64,000 nucleotides of DNA from assembly GCF_042684865.1 (NCBI RefSeq), contig NZ_JBHUML010000003.1, forward strand, positions 62,001 to 126,000, written 5' to 3'. The DNA comes from Salibacterium lacus. Lineage in GTDB: Bacteria; Bacillota; Bacilli; Bacillales; Marinococcaceae. The notes beneath the pieces were generated by a model. That model was not told the DNA's origin, searched no databases, and saw only the letters and a program-made list of their open reading frames with translations. Of the stretch, positions 1 to 9,116 are shown in pieces. The number at the start of each line of letters is the position of its first letter. The stretch's first letter is position 1. The position numbers and the translations under genes are program-made.

Positions 1-471
1 TTTCAGCACGACCCGGAACGCATCCCCTGCCGAAAGGCTGCTCCGGTTGGCTATGTAGACCCCTACAGTACTCATGAACAGGGATTGAATCACCATAAAA
101 ATAATCGAATAGGAAAAGGCCGTATCACCAAAGGCAAAAAGAATCAACGGAGCCCCGTAATTCCCGGCATTCATGAACGTCGTTGCGAGCGTCATGCCGC
201 TCGTTTTTTCCGTATCCCACTTCAAAAGAAGACCGGTCCCTTTATTGATGAGCAGCATAAGAAGCAGGAATAAAATCGCGAATAAAATAATGAGGAAAAG
301 ATCCGCATCCGGTTCGGTTGTATAGAATGTGCGGAAAACCAACGCCGGATTGAGTATGTAGAGAGCCACAGCCGAAACGGCTCCCACTTCGAGAATCTGT
401 TTTTTCTGAAGCAGAAAACCGGCCGCAAAGATTAAAATAATTGGTACCAGCACATTCAGAAACACAGACAT
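1..471 (-). CDS. AEC family transporter (auxin efflux carrier type), partial
   Basis: This is the N-terminal 157 residues of a membrane transporter whose 3' end lies outside the window. Translation from the ATG at 471 gives four to five hydrophobic helices and the motif TTFMNAGNYGAPL, which is typical of AEC/PIN-like permeases. These move organic acids, amino acids or similar anions; the substrate here cannot be told. The start is supported by AAGGTGG upstream. It lies 41 bp downstream of the cation/proton antiporter stop on the same strand, so the two may be co-transcribed. The family call is fairly safe. Confidence 0.8.
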   Translation of the reverse strand, partial: MSVFLNVLVPIILIFAAGFLLQKKQILEVGAVSAVALYILNPALVFRTFYTTEPDADLFLIILFAILFLLLMLLINKGTGLLLKWDTEKTSGMTLATTFMNAGNYGAPLILFAFGDTAFSYSIIFMVIQSLFMSTVGVYIANRSSLSAGDAFRVVLK

Positions 472-511
472 AACAAAGACCACCTTTTCATTCCGGAGAC
501 TGCCGCTTGGA

Positions 512-1978
512 TCAGGCTTTCAGCATCTGCCGGAGCTTCTTTTTTTCTTTTCTGGCAACAAGGATATATAAGAAATCACCTTTTTGTATTACCGTATCTC
601 CGTCAGGCGTGATCAGTTCGTCGTCGCGTACAATGGCGCTTACCAGGACGGAGTTTGGGAATTGAATATCCAATAGTGTCTTCCCAATAATGGGTGTTTG
701 ATCATCCGTCTGAAACTCAATAATTTCAGCATTGGCGCGCCCGATGGAGATCAGTTCAAGAGAATGGGTCGGGGTCTCTTTTTTCGGACCGGAAAGATGA
801 AGCTTTTTCGCTAAGTAGGACAATGTCGAGCCTTGAATCAAAGCGGAAGTCAACACAATAAAGAATACTATATTAAAAATGACCGACCCATTTTCAATAT
901 CGGCTACAATGGCAAATGTAGCAAGTACGATGGGAACTGCCCCGCGGAGCCCGGCCCAGGAAAGGAACACTTTTTCTTTCCATGTGTATTTCATTCCCGC
1001 CAGCGATAGAAATGATGCCGCCGGCCTTGCTGCGAAAATAAGGACGGCGGACAGAAGCAGGCCGCCTCCCATGATTTCCGGGGAGAGAATCTGTTCAGGA
1101 AACGCGAGCAGACCGAGAATAATAAACATAAGAATCTGTGCCATCCATGCAAATCCTTCATTGAACCGGAAAATGGAATGGCGGTAGGTAAGCTCGGAAT
1201 TACCGATAATAAGGGCTGCAACATAAACAGCGAGAAAGCCGCTCGCCTGGGACAGAGAAGCTACGCTGTAGGTCAACAGTGCAAAAGAAAGCGCAAATAT
1301 TGGATAAAGACCGCTGGAATCCAGGTTAATCCGGTTAATCGAAGCAGATGCTACTTTTCCAAGAACAATACCGATTAACAGTCCGATTCCCATCTGCCAG
1401 AAAAAAGATGCAGTTAAAAGCCAGTAATTTGGCTGATCCACCATGATCAGTTCAATAAAACTGAGTGTCAAAAAGACAGCCATCGGATCGTTCGTACCGG
1501 ATTCGGCTTCCATGGTAGCTGCTATTTTTGTTTTTATGTTTCTTTCCTTCAATGAGGCAAACACCGCAGCGGCATCTGTGGATCCAACAACTGCTCCGAG
1601 CAGAAGGGATTCCAGCCAGGTCAGATCCACGACGTATTTCGCCGCTACACCGACAATCAAGGACGTAATGATAACTCCAAATGTCGCCAGACTTAAGGAA
1701 GGCCAGATGACCGGTTTGATGACGGACCATTTCGTCTGACTGCCCCCTTCAAACAAAATGATGACAAGGGCAATGACGCCTACCAGTTGGGCCTGGTGCG
1801 CGTCATCAAAATAAATGATACCAAGACCGTCACTGCCGATAATCATGCCGACAAGAATAAACAAAATCAACGAAGGCATTCCAAGACGTGCGGAAAATTT
1901 CGTCACTGTTACTCCCACAATTAAAAGAAGAGCGGCCAGCAGTACAAACGAATCTATATCAAAACCCCCGACAAACAT
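512..1978 (-). CDS. Potassium/proton antiporter, CPA1 NhaP2/CvrA type
   Basis: About 488 residues. Roughly twelve hydrophobic segments of a Na+/H+ exchanger domain fill residues 1-390, including GLRGAVPIVLATFA and the GSTDAAAVFASL stretch expected around the ion-binding helices. They are followed by a C-terminal RCK_C/TrkA-C type regulatory domain (about 400-488, with GDTVIQKGDFLYILV). The architecture matches CvrA/NhaP2 antiporters that export K+ or Na+ in exchange for protons at the plasma membrane, which would suit pH or salt homeostasis. An upstream in-frame ATG exists at 2002, but GGAGAGGAG lies 7 nt before the ATG at 1978, so that start is preferred. It is divergent from moaC. Confidence 0.88.
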   Translation of the reverse strand: MFVGGFDIDSFVLLAALLLIVGVTVTKFSARLGMPSLILFILVGMIIGSDGLGIIYFDDAHQAQLVGVIALVIILFEGGSQTKWSVIKPVIWPSLSLATFGVIITSLIVGVAAKYVVDLTWLESLLLGAVVGSTDAAAVFASLKERNIKTKIAATMEAESGTNDPMAVFLTLSFIELIMVDQPNYWLLTASFFWQMGIGLLIGIVLGKVASASINRINLDSSGLYPIFALSFALLTYSVASLSQASGFLAVYVAALIIGNSELTYRHSIFRFNEGFAWMAQILMFIILGLLAFPEQILSPEIMGGGLLLSAVLIFAARPAASFLSLAGMKYTWKEKVFLSWAGLRGAVPIVLATFAIVADIENGSVIFNIVFFIVLTSALIQGSTLSYLAKKLHLSGPKKETPTHSLELISIGRANAEIIEFQTDDQTPIIGKTLLDIQFPNSVLVSAIVRDDELITPDGDTVIQKGDFLYILVARKEKKKLRQMLKA

Positions 1979-2065
1979 ACGTGATCTCCTCTCCAGCTGC
2001 ACAAACGTGTTACTATAATATTATCATATCTGTTCCAAGCATCTCACTAGAAAGGAGCTGTACCG

Positions 2066-2554
2066 ATGGCTGACTTCACCCACCTGAACGAACAGGAACG
2101 TGCCAGAATGGTCGATATATCCGACAAAACAGACACGCTTAGAACCGCCCGCGCCCGGTCGGGAATTACCGTTTCCGAGGAAGCTTATGCACGTATTGAA
2201 GAAGGAACCAATAAGAAAGGCAGCGTACTCGCGGTAGCCCAGGTAGCTGGCATAACAGGCGCGAAAAAAACGTCCGACTGGATTCCGATGTGTCACCCCC
2301 TCATGCTGAGCGGTGTTGATATTCATTTTGAATGGGAGCAGCAGGAACAAGATGCCTATCATCTGTCCATCACCAGTGAAGTAAAAGTCAAAGGAAATAC
2401 AGGGGTGGAAATGGAGGCGCTCACCGCAGCAACCGCGGCGGCCCTCACGGTTTATGACATGTGTAAATCAACCGGGAAAGACATGACAATCGGCCCGACG
2501 TACCTGCTCGATAAGACAGGCGGGAAAAGCGGGAATTATCACCGAGAATCATGA
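2066..2554 (+). CDS. moaC: Cyclic pyranopterin monophosphate synthase MoaC
   Basis: 162 residues, the normal family length. MoaC converts the MoaA product (a 3',8-cyclo-GTP) to cyclic pyranopterin monophosphate in molybdenum cofactor synthesis in the cytoplasm. Signature stretches are present: KGSVLAVAQVAGITGAKKTS, IPMCHPLMLSGVDIHF, GNTGVEMEALTAATAAALTVYDMCK and the conserved lysine-rich IGPTYLLDKTGGKSG end. The start follows AAAGGAGC at 9-10 nt. No other moa gene is adjacent, so it is a stand-alone moa gene here, transcribed divergently from the antiporter and closed by a strong hairpin terminator. Confidence 0.97.
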   Translation: MADFTHLNEQERARMVDISDKTDTLRTARARSGITVSEEAYARIEEGTNKKGSVLAVAQVAGITGAKKTSDWIPMCHPLMLSGVDIHFEWEQQEQDAYHLSITSEVKVKGNTGVEMEALTAATAAALTVYDMCKSTGKDMTIGPTYLLDKTGGKSGNYHRES

Positions 2555-2569
2555 ATTCCGGTCTATACA

Positions 2570-2613
2570 AAAAGCCGGCGGAACAGGTTGAAACCTGTTC
2601 CGCCGGCTTTTTT
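2570..2613. terminator. Bidirectional terminator between moaC and yisL
   Basis: A perfect 17-bp stem (AAAGCCGGCGGAACAGG with its complement) around a 6-nt loop is followed by T residues on both strands. It sits between the convergent moaC and yisL genes. Confidence 0.9.
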
Positions 2614-2619
2614 GGACGG

Positions 2620-2949
2620 TTAAATATCACCGTAGCCAAGCAGTACAATAATAATGAGCACTATAACGAGTAAGCCTGTCAAACCGGCACGGGCCTCTCC
2701 GCGTTTCTTCCCGGCTATCGTAATCTCCATGAGGGCAATCGCAATCAAAGCCAGCACCCCTTTGAAGATATAAAGAAGCGGAAAGTCCATGGATGCGAGC
2801 ATCCCGATACCTGAAATCAGCATAAGAACGGCAAATAAACGCATAATCATCAGCGTGATTTTCTGCTTCGGCGCAAAATAACTGATGAAAAAGAAAATGA
2901 CGAGCAGGAACCATGATCCTTCATGCATTCCTTGTAACATATTCATCAT
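2620..2949 (-). CDS. yisL: YisL/DUF1516 family membrane protein
   Basis: 109 residues with four hydrophobic segments and little else: an N-terminal MHEGSWFLLVIFFFISYF helix, MRLFAVLMLISGIGML, an LLYIFKGVLALIAIALMEI segment and a final LLVIVLIIIVLLGYG helix. The order and length match the small YisL (UPF0344) proteins of Bacillus. The function of this family is unknown. A GGAGA site lies before the first ATG. The gene shares a bidirectional terminator with moaC. Confidence 0.85.
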   Translation of the reverse strand: MMNMLQGMHEGSWFLLVIFFFISYFAPKQKITLMIMRLFAVLMLISGIGMLASMDFPLLYIFKGVLALIAIALMEITIAGKKRGEARAGLTGLLVIVLIIIVLLGYGDI

Positions 2950-3041
2950 ATTAACTCTGTCTCCTTTGTATGTAATAACTCTACCCCTAATATATAGGAC
3001 AGAGTTCTATACCGCAAGCCTGCGGGGCTCGGCACCAACTC

Positions 3042-3356
3042 TTATGAAATCAATTTGAGTCCTGCGGCGGCTGCGATAACAACAGCAATGCAGCTGATGC
3101 GAAAGGTATCTTCAGGCTCGTTATACAACACCATACCAAGAACTGCTCCCCCAGCTGCTCCAATTCCTGTCCACACCGCATAGGCCGTTCCCATTGGAAG
3201 TGTCTCCATTGCCATGGACAACAGTACAAAACTAACCCAGAAACTCCCCATCAAATAAAGAAGAGTCTTTATATCTTTGTCCCGATGAAGCTTATTGATC
3301 ATTGTGACACCAGTCATTTCAAAAAGACCTGCAACTGTGAGATACACCCAGGCCAT
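3042..3356 (-). CDS. SMR family efflux protein, second subunit of a pair
   Basis: 104 residues with four transmembrane helices. The membrane-embedded glutamate of small multidrug resistance proteins is at E13 (GLFEMTG), and the family motif PMGTAYAVWTGIGA is present. It begins inside the stop codon of the upstream SMR gene (TGATG overlap), so the two are translationally coupled and probably form a heterodimeric pump, as for YkkCD or YvdSR. Such pairs export cationic compounds or guanidinium in exchange for protons. No ykkC guanidine riboswitch was recognised in the short leader, so the substrate stays open. Confidence 0.9.
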   Translation of the reverse strand: MAWVYLTVAGLFEMTGVTMINKLHRDKDIKTLLYLMGSFWVSFVLLSMAMETLPMGTAYAVWTGIGAAGGAVLGMVLYNEPEDTFRISCIAVVIAAAAGLKLIS

Positions 3357-3688
3357 CAGTTATCCCCCGTTTCCATGCGGTCTTCCGCGAGTTTCAACCC
3401 GATAACTCCTAAAAGCAGAATACCTATGAACAACAACTTCAACCCATCCACCGGCTCCTGAAAGAACACCATGCCGCTGACGACAGTTCCGACCGTTCCA
3501 AGTCCCGCAAAAACAGCATACGCGGTTCCAACCGGCAGGTTCTTTCCCGCGGCAACCAAAAGATAAAAACTCACACCGATACATACCATCGTCATTATCC
3601 ACTGCCCCGGGGTTTCCGCGTGCTTCAGTCCAATCACCCAGCCTACCTCAAAAACGGCTGCTATCACTACTATCAGCCATCTCATCAT
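3356..3688 (-). CDS. SMR family efflux protein, first subunit of a pair
   Basis: 110 residues with four helices. The essential glutamate is at E14 (AVFEVGWVIGLK), and PVGTAYAVFAGLGTVGT is the conserved helix 3 motif with the GMVFFQEP loop. Its terminal TGA overlaps the ATG of the second SMR gene, which indicates obligate co-expression and a likely antiparallel heterodimer. The extended charged C-terminus (AEDRMETGDN), absent from its partner, is common in one member of such pairs. Whether the pump handles guanidinium or quaternary ammonium compounds cannot be judged from sequence alone. Confidence 0.9.
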   Translation of the reverse strand: MMRWLIVVIAAVFEVGWVIGLKHAETPGQWIMTMVCIGVSFYLLVAAGKNLPVGTAYAVFAGLGTVGTVVSGMVFFQEPVDGLKLLFIGILLLGVIGLKLAEDRMETGDN

Positions 3689-3815
3689 GCCTTCCCTCCT
3701 GAAAAAGCCGGCATCCTCACGTGGATAATTGCGGCGGATACATTAATGTTTCCTCTTTCTATCATTGTATAGACCCAATCATTTTTTGTCCAAAATCCGG
3801 GATTTCAGGAACAGA

Positions 3816-5975
3816 TCAGGACGAGCGAAAAGAAAATTCCGTTTTGCCGTTATTCCACACGAGCGCTGCGTCAAAGGACCGCTTCCCTTCAAACCCTTCA
3901 ATAACCGGAGTTTTCCCTTTTTCACACAACGCACGGATGTGTGCTTTCGTGATGGTTTTTCCGAGGATCGTCCGGTTGAACGTCTGCCGGCAGCCATTGC
4001 TGTACTCCGTGCAGCCGTAGAACGTTTTCCGAAGTACAATACTTCCTTTCCCGCAGGAAGGGCACGCCGCGATTGGGGCATTCTGCTGACGTTTTGCGCC
4101 GCTTTTTCCTTTCTTCGGTGCCGGAAGCCCTTCTTTTGGAATTTCCATGTTTTCTACTTCCTGCGCCGCCGTACTTACCAGTTTCGTCGTGAAGGACGCC
4201 GTGTTATCAATAAAAGTCTGCCTGTCAGCCTCTCCTTCTCCGATTCTGCGCAGAAACAGCTCCCATTTTGCCGTCATTTCAGGCTTGGACAGAAGGGATC
4301 CCTGTACCGCTTCGCAGAGCACCTCCCCTTTTTTCGTCACATGGACAATGTTCTTCTCAACCTGGATGTACTCCTGGCGTATTAACGTCTTAATGATTCC
4401 GCTTCTCGTTGCTTCGGTGCCGAGGCCTTCCACTTCCTGCAGTGCGGCTTTGGCTTCCTCGTCTTCTTCCACCAGTCTCCCGCACGTTTTCATCATATTG
4501 ATAAGATTACCTTCTGTGTAGGGTTTCGGCGGTTTTGTCATCTCTTCATGAATCTGCACACGTGCGCCTGCTTCCATTCCCTGGTTCAGAGGTGGAAGCT
4601 CCGGAAGCTGTTGTTTGGAGGGGCTGCCCGAGATGTCAAACAACGTTTTCCATCCTCTCTGATTCTCGACTTTCCCTTTACTTAAAAACGCGAGTCCCTT
4701 CACATCGGTAGTAACTGTCGTTTCTTCATAAACATAATCCTGATGAAAAACAGCGAGCACGCTTTTTATGATCTCCTCATACAGGTTCTTCTGTTCACGG
4801 GTCAGCTTTTGCAATACAGCTTCTGAAGGAACTTTCCTGGTCGGAATAATGGCATGGTGCTCTTTCACTTTGGTGTCGTCGACATACCGCTTTAGCGCGC
4901 GGGGTTCCTGCGTTTCAACATTGTCTCCGGTCACCCGCTGCCATCCGGTGATATTTTGTTTAACGTAGCTGTATTCACTGTTTGTAATATGACGGGTATC
5001 GGTTCTTGGGTACGTCACGAGTTTCAGTGGTTCATCATACAAGCTCTGTACGATTTCAAGCGTGCGGGACGGGCTGTATTTATATTTTTTGTTCGCCAGC
5101 GTCTGCAGGCTCGACAAGGAATGCAGCATCGGGGGTTTCTCCCGCTTCTCCTTTACGTCCACCGCCGCAACCCGTCCGGTTTCCTTCTCCTGGATACCGT
5201 GCCTGTGGAGCAGATCCGCTGCGTTTTCTTTCGATGAATAGGTTTCTTTTAGTTTCCCTTCATATTTCCCCGCCTGCGTTTTAAACGCGGCCCTGATCTC
5301 AAAGTAAGGCTCCGGTACGAACCGTTCAATCTCTTTCTGGCGGTCATAAATCAGTTTGAGTGTCGGTGTCTGCACTCTTCCGACACTAAACACATGCTGC
5401 AGTCCTTTCTTCTGCAAAAGCAGGGTGTAGAGCCGGCTTGCGTTCATTCCAACAACCCAGTCCGAAATCTGACGGGCCTGGGCTTCCTGGTACAATGGAT
5501 GAAAAGCTTTTCCGTCCTGCAGCCGTTCAAACCCCTTTCGCACTTCTTCTTTCTCGAGACTATTGATCCAGAGCCGCCGCTGCGGCTTGCTTGAGACACC
5601 GGCTTCGTGAATAATGCTTTGGGCGATGTTTTCCCCTTCACGGTCGCAGTCGGTGGCGACGATGATAGAATCGGCCTGTTTGAGCAGACGGCGCACAATA
5701 TGAAACTGTTTTTTCGTCTTCTGGGCCGGACGGAACTCATACGTGCCCGGCAGCATCGGCAGCTGCTGGAGATCCCACCGTTTCCACGATGCTTCATATT
5801 CGGCCGGGCTTTTTAGTTCGATGAGATGGCCGACTCCCCATGTCAGTACGGCTCCTTCCGGAAAAACAGAACAGGCGGGAATTGTCATGTATCCTTCCTT
5901 TTTCTGCCCTTTTGGGAATGCGGCGGCATACGCTTTCGCCTGACTTGGTTTTTCTGCGAGAATAACCGGCATCAT
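3816..5975 (-). CDS. topB: DNA topoisomerase III (type IA)
   Basis: 719 residues, the usual TopB length. It cleaves and passes single DNA strands to resolve recombination and replication intermediates. The N-terminal Toprim domain carries ILAEKPSQAKAYA and the acidic metal site DCDREGE (about 109-115). The catalytic tyrosine is Y322 in LVTYPRTDTRHI. HHAIIPTRKVP and GLGTEATRSGII are further type IA motifs. A C-terminal zinc-ribbon (CPSCGKGSIVLRKTFYGC, then a further Cys) follows after about residue 645. GGAAGGAG precedes the two consecutive ATG codons at the start. It is monocistronic by spacing. Confidence 0.97.
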   Translation of the reverse strand: MMPVILAEKPSQAKAYAAAFPKGQKKEGYMTIPACSVFPEGAVLTWGVGHLIELKSPAEYEASWKRWDLQQLPMLPGTYEFRPAQKTKKQFHIVRRLLKQADSIIVATDCDREGENIAQSIIHEAGVSSKPQRRLWINSLEKEEVRKGFERLQDGKAFHPLYQEAQARQISDWVVGMNASRLYTLLLQKKGLQHVFSVGRVQTPTLKLIYDRQKEIERFVPEPYFEIRAAFKTQAGKYEGKLKETYSSKENAADLLHRHGIQEKETGRVAAVDVKEKREKPPMLHSLSSLQTLANKKYKYSPSRTLEIVQSLYDEPLKLVTYPRTDTRHITNSEYSYVKQNITGWQRVTGDNVETQEPRALKRYVDDTKVKEHHAIIPTRKVPSEAVLQKLTREQKNLYEEIIKSVLAVFHQDYVYEETTVTTDVKGLAFLSKGKVENQRGWKTLFDISGSPSKQQLPELPPLNQGMEAGARVQIHEEMTKPPKPYTEGNLINMMKTCGRLVEEDEEAKAALQEVEGLGTEATRSGIIKTLIRQEYIQVEKNIVHVTKKGEVLCEAVQGSLLSKPEMTAKWELFLRRIGEGEADRQTFIDNTASFTTKLVSTAAQEVENMEIPKEGLPAPKKGKSGAKRQQNAPIAACPSCGKGSIVLRKTFYGCTEYSNGCRQTFNRTILGKTITKAHIRALCEKGKTPVIEGFEGKRSFDAALVWNNGKTEFSFRSS

Positions 5976-6117
5976 GCATGCTCCTTCCTGGATGATATCG
6001 AATGTATGTTCTTTTCAGTATATAGGATTTCACTTCGTTTCGAAATGCTTTCTCTTATCGGCGGGAGGAAAAAATGATAAACTTTTAAAGGAATTCTCAT
6101 AGATGGAGGTCATAGCT

Positions 6118-6924
6118 GTGAGTCAGTTAAAAGAAGCAGGATACGAATATTACCATTTAAAAGATAAAATAAATTATCCGGGTATCGACGATGATCTGGC
6201 TGCGCTTCAGCATGCCTTTGACCACCTCCCAGCCGATGAATACGCTCCGCACCTGAACCGGTACCGTCGTTACGGGCGGGCGCTTGTGATGCCGGGCACG
6301 CATGACGTGACGTGGCTTCCGGAAACATGGGTCGACGGTCATGCCTATTATGAATATTTTCAGGGAAGCTTTAATCCGGAATATGTGGGAGAATACCGGC
6401 GGTTCCCGGCTCTTTGGCAGTGTTCAATGGAAAACAGGCTGCTCCGGGAAATGATACGTCAGGACTTCAGGGAAACGTTTTGGACGAGAGAAGATGCGCT
6501 GATGCCTTTTCACGCAGGCGTGCATTTTGTGAAACTGAAGGTGGAAAATCCGGGCGATGTGGCGGTGTCTTCACCGAACACCCTCCATCAGGACGGGGAA
6601 CCGTTTACGTTTGCCCACCTCATCCGGCGAAACAACATAAGCGGCGGGTTAAATGCAATTTCTGCACCCCGGCACCGCGGCAAAATGCCGGCGGATATCC
6701 CGCAGGATGATATTAAGCAGTCCTTTTACCTGGATGAGCCTCTTGAGTCCTACAGTGTATATGATCCACTTGTCACGCATTATGTCGGGGATGTTGAAAA
6801 AGGGGAAACAGACGGTCCGGGGGAACGGTCCGCCATCCTGATTGATTATCAGCCGACGGTTATTGCCGACCCTGATCAGATTAGAAGCACACGGGGTAAT
6901 ACGGATACCATGATTTACGTATAG
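6118..6924 (+). CDS. 2OG-Fe(II) dioxygenase family protein (isoleucine hydroxylase-like)
   Basis: About 268 residues. The HxD metal motif is in NTLHQDGEPFTFAHLIRR, and a later histidine in YDPLVTHYVGDVEKG is a good third ligand. RSAILIDYQPTV resembles the conserved C-terminal arginine strand that binds 2-oxoglutarate. This arrangement is that of the PF10014 family, which includes the L-isoleucine 4-hydroxylase of Bacillus thuringiensis; related enzymes hydroxylate free amino acids. The substrate here is unknown. An ATG at 6103 is in frame, but GGAGGT lies 7 nt before the GTG at 6118, which is preferred. No biosynthetic neighbours are evident. Confidence 0.8.
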   Translation: MSQLKEAGYEYYHLKDKINYPGIDDDLAALQHAFDHLPADEYAPHLNRYRRYGRALVMPGTHDVTWLPETWVDGHAYYEYFQGSFNPEYVGEYRRFPALWQCSMENRLLREMIRQDFRETFWTREDALMPFHAGVHFVKLKVENPGDVAVSSPNTLHQDGEPFTFAHLIRRNNISGGLNAISAPRHRGKMPADIPQDDIKQSFYLDEPLESYSVYDPLVTHYVGDVEKGETDGPGERSAILIDYQPTVIADPDQIRSTRGNTDTMIYV

Positions 6925-6955
6925 AAGAAGATGCCTGCGGGGAACAGGTCCTGCA

Positions 6956-7198
6956 TTAATTCACTGAAGACAGGGAAACGAGTTCATAGAAAAGGGTTGT
7001 CCGCCCGGAACTCCATTCCACTTTTGTAATGACCGCCGTTCCAAACGGCGGTTTATTCTCTTCCATTTGAATATCAATTTTCGAATCAAGCGGATACAAA
7101 TGGTATCCGTCTTTCACAAGACGAAACGATCTATCCCCAAGCCGCTCTGCCTGATTATGCGTAACGATTTCTCCGTTTACTTCGATGGAAAATCCCAT
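6956..7198 (-). CDS. DUF2584 family protein
   Basis: About 80 residues, soluble, with no cysteine cluster. The pattern of an N-terminal FSIEVNGEIVT, central RLVKDGYHLYPLDSKIDI, then GTAVITKVEWSSGRTTLFYELVSL matches small DUF2584 proteins found in Bacillaceae, whose role is unknown. The ATG at 7198 follows an AGGAAGGGTGG site. The in-frame GTG at 7210 lies inside that site and is unlikely. It is convergent with the dioxygenase gene, 31 bp apart. Confidence 0.7.
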   Translation of the reverse strand: MGFSIEVNGEIVTHNQAERLGDRSFRLVKDGYHLYPLDSKIDIQMEENKPPFGTAVITKVEWSSGRTTLFYELVSLSSVN

Positions 7199-7374
7199 GA
7201 TCCATTCCACCCTTCCTTTGCACCTTTAAGATAGATTTCGACACTGTTCGGATAATTCCTTCCAAACCCTTAAATATTTAAAATAAATAAGAGCACTGCA
7301 CGAATTGGCAGCACTCTTTTCTTTCCCCTTTTTCGACATCATTTCCCGGGAAATATAAAACATAACAAGGCAGC

Positions 7375-8013
7375 CTACAGCTTATTCAATGCTTCGTTTA
7401 CCGAGCGGTCTCCTGAGGAAAGCTCAAACGTTTTATCACGCGCTTTGTTGTGTGTTAACGAAGCAATCATTACCGCAGCGGCGTCTTCCCTTGAGATACT
7501 TCGTTCATACGCATCTGTGAATCGTTCTTTTATTTCCACTAACCCGGTTCCTTCTCCTGGAGTAAGAGAACCTGTCCGGATAATGGTATGGGTCAGCCCG
7601 CTGCTTTGCAGGTGCGCATCTGCCGTTCCTTTGGCTTCCAGGTAATATTTATCCGGTCCGGACGGCTGGTCCGCCCCGATGCTGCTCAGCATAATAAATT
7701 GGTGAACCCCCTGAGCCCTGGAAGCATCAATCAGTTTTTTCGCACCTACCTGCTCCACTGCGAGGATCTTTTCAAGGTCGGCTTCGGGTCCGGAGCCAGC
7801 AGCAAAGAGAACAGCATCCATTTCTTTTGGGGCTTTTGACACATTGTTCTCAAGATCCGCTGTCACGATGTAATCTGCTCCCCATTCCCTCATTATTCCG
7901 GCTTGATCATAATCGCGTACCATGGCGTGCACTTCATGCTCGGGCTGTTCGGCAAGAATACGTACGAGAATCTGTCCGGTATCCCCGTGGGCACCAGCCA
8001 CCAAAACCTTCAT
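7375..8013 (-). CDS. yhfK: NAD(P)-binding atypical SDR, YhfK-like
   Basis: 212 residues. A Rossmann start MKVLVAGAHGDTGQILVRIL gives the dinucleotide-binding GxxGxxG-like loop. HQFIMLSSIGADQPSG, YYLEAKGTADAHLQSSGLTHTIIRTG and the C-terminal ISREDAAAVMIASL follow the YhfK/NmrA-like pattern of Bacillus. These proteins bind NAD(P), and most have no proven reaction; the classical YxxxK pair is modified to YYLEAK. It sits alone, downstream of the EamA transporter on the same strand with a 55 bp gap. Confidence 0.85.
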   Translation of the reverse strand: MKVLVAGAHGDTGQILVRILAEQPEHEVHAMVRDYDQAGIMREWGADYIVTADLENNVSKAPKEMDAVLFAAGSGPEADLEKILAVEQVGAKKLIDASRAQGVHQFIMLSSIGADQPSGPDKYYLEAKGTADAHLQSSGLTHTIIRTGSLTPGEGTGLVEIKERFTDAYERSISREDAAAVMIASLTHNKARDKTFELSSGDRSVNEALNKL

Positions 8014-8068
8014 CCCTGATCCCTCCTCGTTTACCTATCTTTACCCTGATTTTATCACATACAAAACC

Positions 8069-9001
8069 TTACATGGCATTCCCGTTGTCGGAAAAATAAC
8101 GTCTCTGTCTTTTAGATGTGAATTTATTTCCATTGGAAAAGACAGATAGAATAATGGAAGAAAAAACGAGAACGATTCCTGCGCTCTGCCATCCCGTTAA
8201 TTCGTCCCCGAAAACAAGAACCCCGACTATTATACCGACAATCGGTTCAATGGTTGCAAGGACCGCGGCATGGCTGGATTCAATATATTTTAACCCGGCT
8301 GTGTACAATACATAGGCCAATATGGTGGATACAAGGACACTGCCTAAAGCATATATCCAGACTATCGGCTCCAGAAACGGCATAAGGTTTTTTTCGATGC
8401 CGCTGACCGGCAGAAGAAACGCTCCCCCGCACATCATCGAATAAGCCGTAATGGTAACAGAATGGTATTTGCGGCTGACGGATTTTCCAATAATACTGTA
8501 CAGTCCGCAGAAAAATCCGGAAGCCAGCCCGAAAAACACAACAGATACGGTTAGGTTCATGGAACCAAACGGAAAAAAGCCGGCAACAAGGCTGCATCCG
8601 GCCGTAGTCAGCACTACGGCTCCGATTTTATTCACGGTGAACGCCTCCTGGAATACAAACCGGGACATCAGCGCCACAAAAACAGGACTCGTATACAACA
8701 GAACGACCGCCACCGACAGGGAAGCCTGTTCCATAACCGTGAAATAGAACCAGTTAAATAATGCGATGCTCACAACCCCCAAGCCGATGAAATAAGGCAG
8801 GTCCCGGAGGTGGATCTTCAGAAGATAAGGCCGGATGATACCTACGATACTGAACAGGATAACCATCGACAGCACCATTCGTATCGTTACGACATGAATC
8901 GGGGAAAATCCAAACATATAGAGGCGCTGAACAAACAGTCCGGTCAACCCCCAGAAAGAAGCTCCCAGCATTGTTATACCATAGGCAGCAACAGATCTCA
9001 T
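8069..9001 (-). CDS. DMT superfamily (EamA) transporter
   Basis: 310 residues with ten hydrophobic helices in two EamA repeats (about 5-140 and 150-290). GLTGLFVQRL in the first helix and VLVSTILAYVLYTAGLKYIESSHAAVLATIEP in the second repeat are characteristic. Family members export or import metabolites such as amino acids; the substrate is not predictable. GAAGGTGAG precedes the ATG. It may share a transcript with the yhfK-like gene behind it, and it faces away from the MATE gene across a 224 bp intergenic region. Confidence 0.88.
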   Translation of the reverse strand: MRSVAAYGITMLGASFWGLTGLFVQRLYMFGFSPIHVVTIRMVLSMVILFSIVGIIRPYLLKIHLRDLPYFIGLGVVSIALFNWFYFTVMEQASLSVAVVLLYTSPVFVALMSRFVFQEAFTVNKIGAVVLTTAGCSLVAGFFPFGSMNLTVSVVFFGLASGFFCGLYSIIGKSVSRKYHSVTITAYSMMCGGAFLLPVSGIEKNLMPFLEPIVWIYALGSVLVSTILAYVLYTAGLKYIESSHAAVLATIEPIVGIIVGVLVFGDELTGWQSAGIVLVFSSIILSVFSNGNKFTSKRQRRYFSDNGNAM

Positions 9002-9116
9002 CGTCTCACCTTCTTTGCTTTAAAATGATATAAAGATTCGTCCCCTCAGGAACGATTCCATCTTCTCACCTTCAGCCTGTAAATACGACAGGAACAAGCT
9101 ATTATATTAAAATAGT

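Noticed and set aside
3689..3815. A guanidine (ykkC-type) riboswitch before the SMR pair
   Set aside because: The interval to topB is only 127 bp and none of the conserved ykkC motifs were recognised.
3765..4385. A 206-codon plus-strand frame inside topB
   Set aside because: Antisense shadow of the topoisomerase C-terminal region; basic and Phe/Arg-rich with no domain or start signal.
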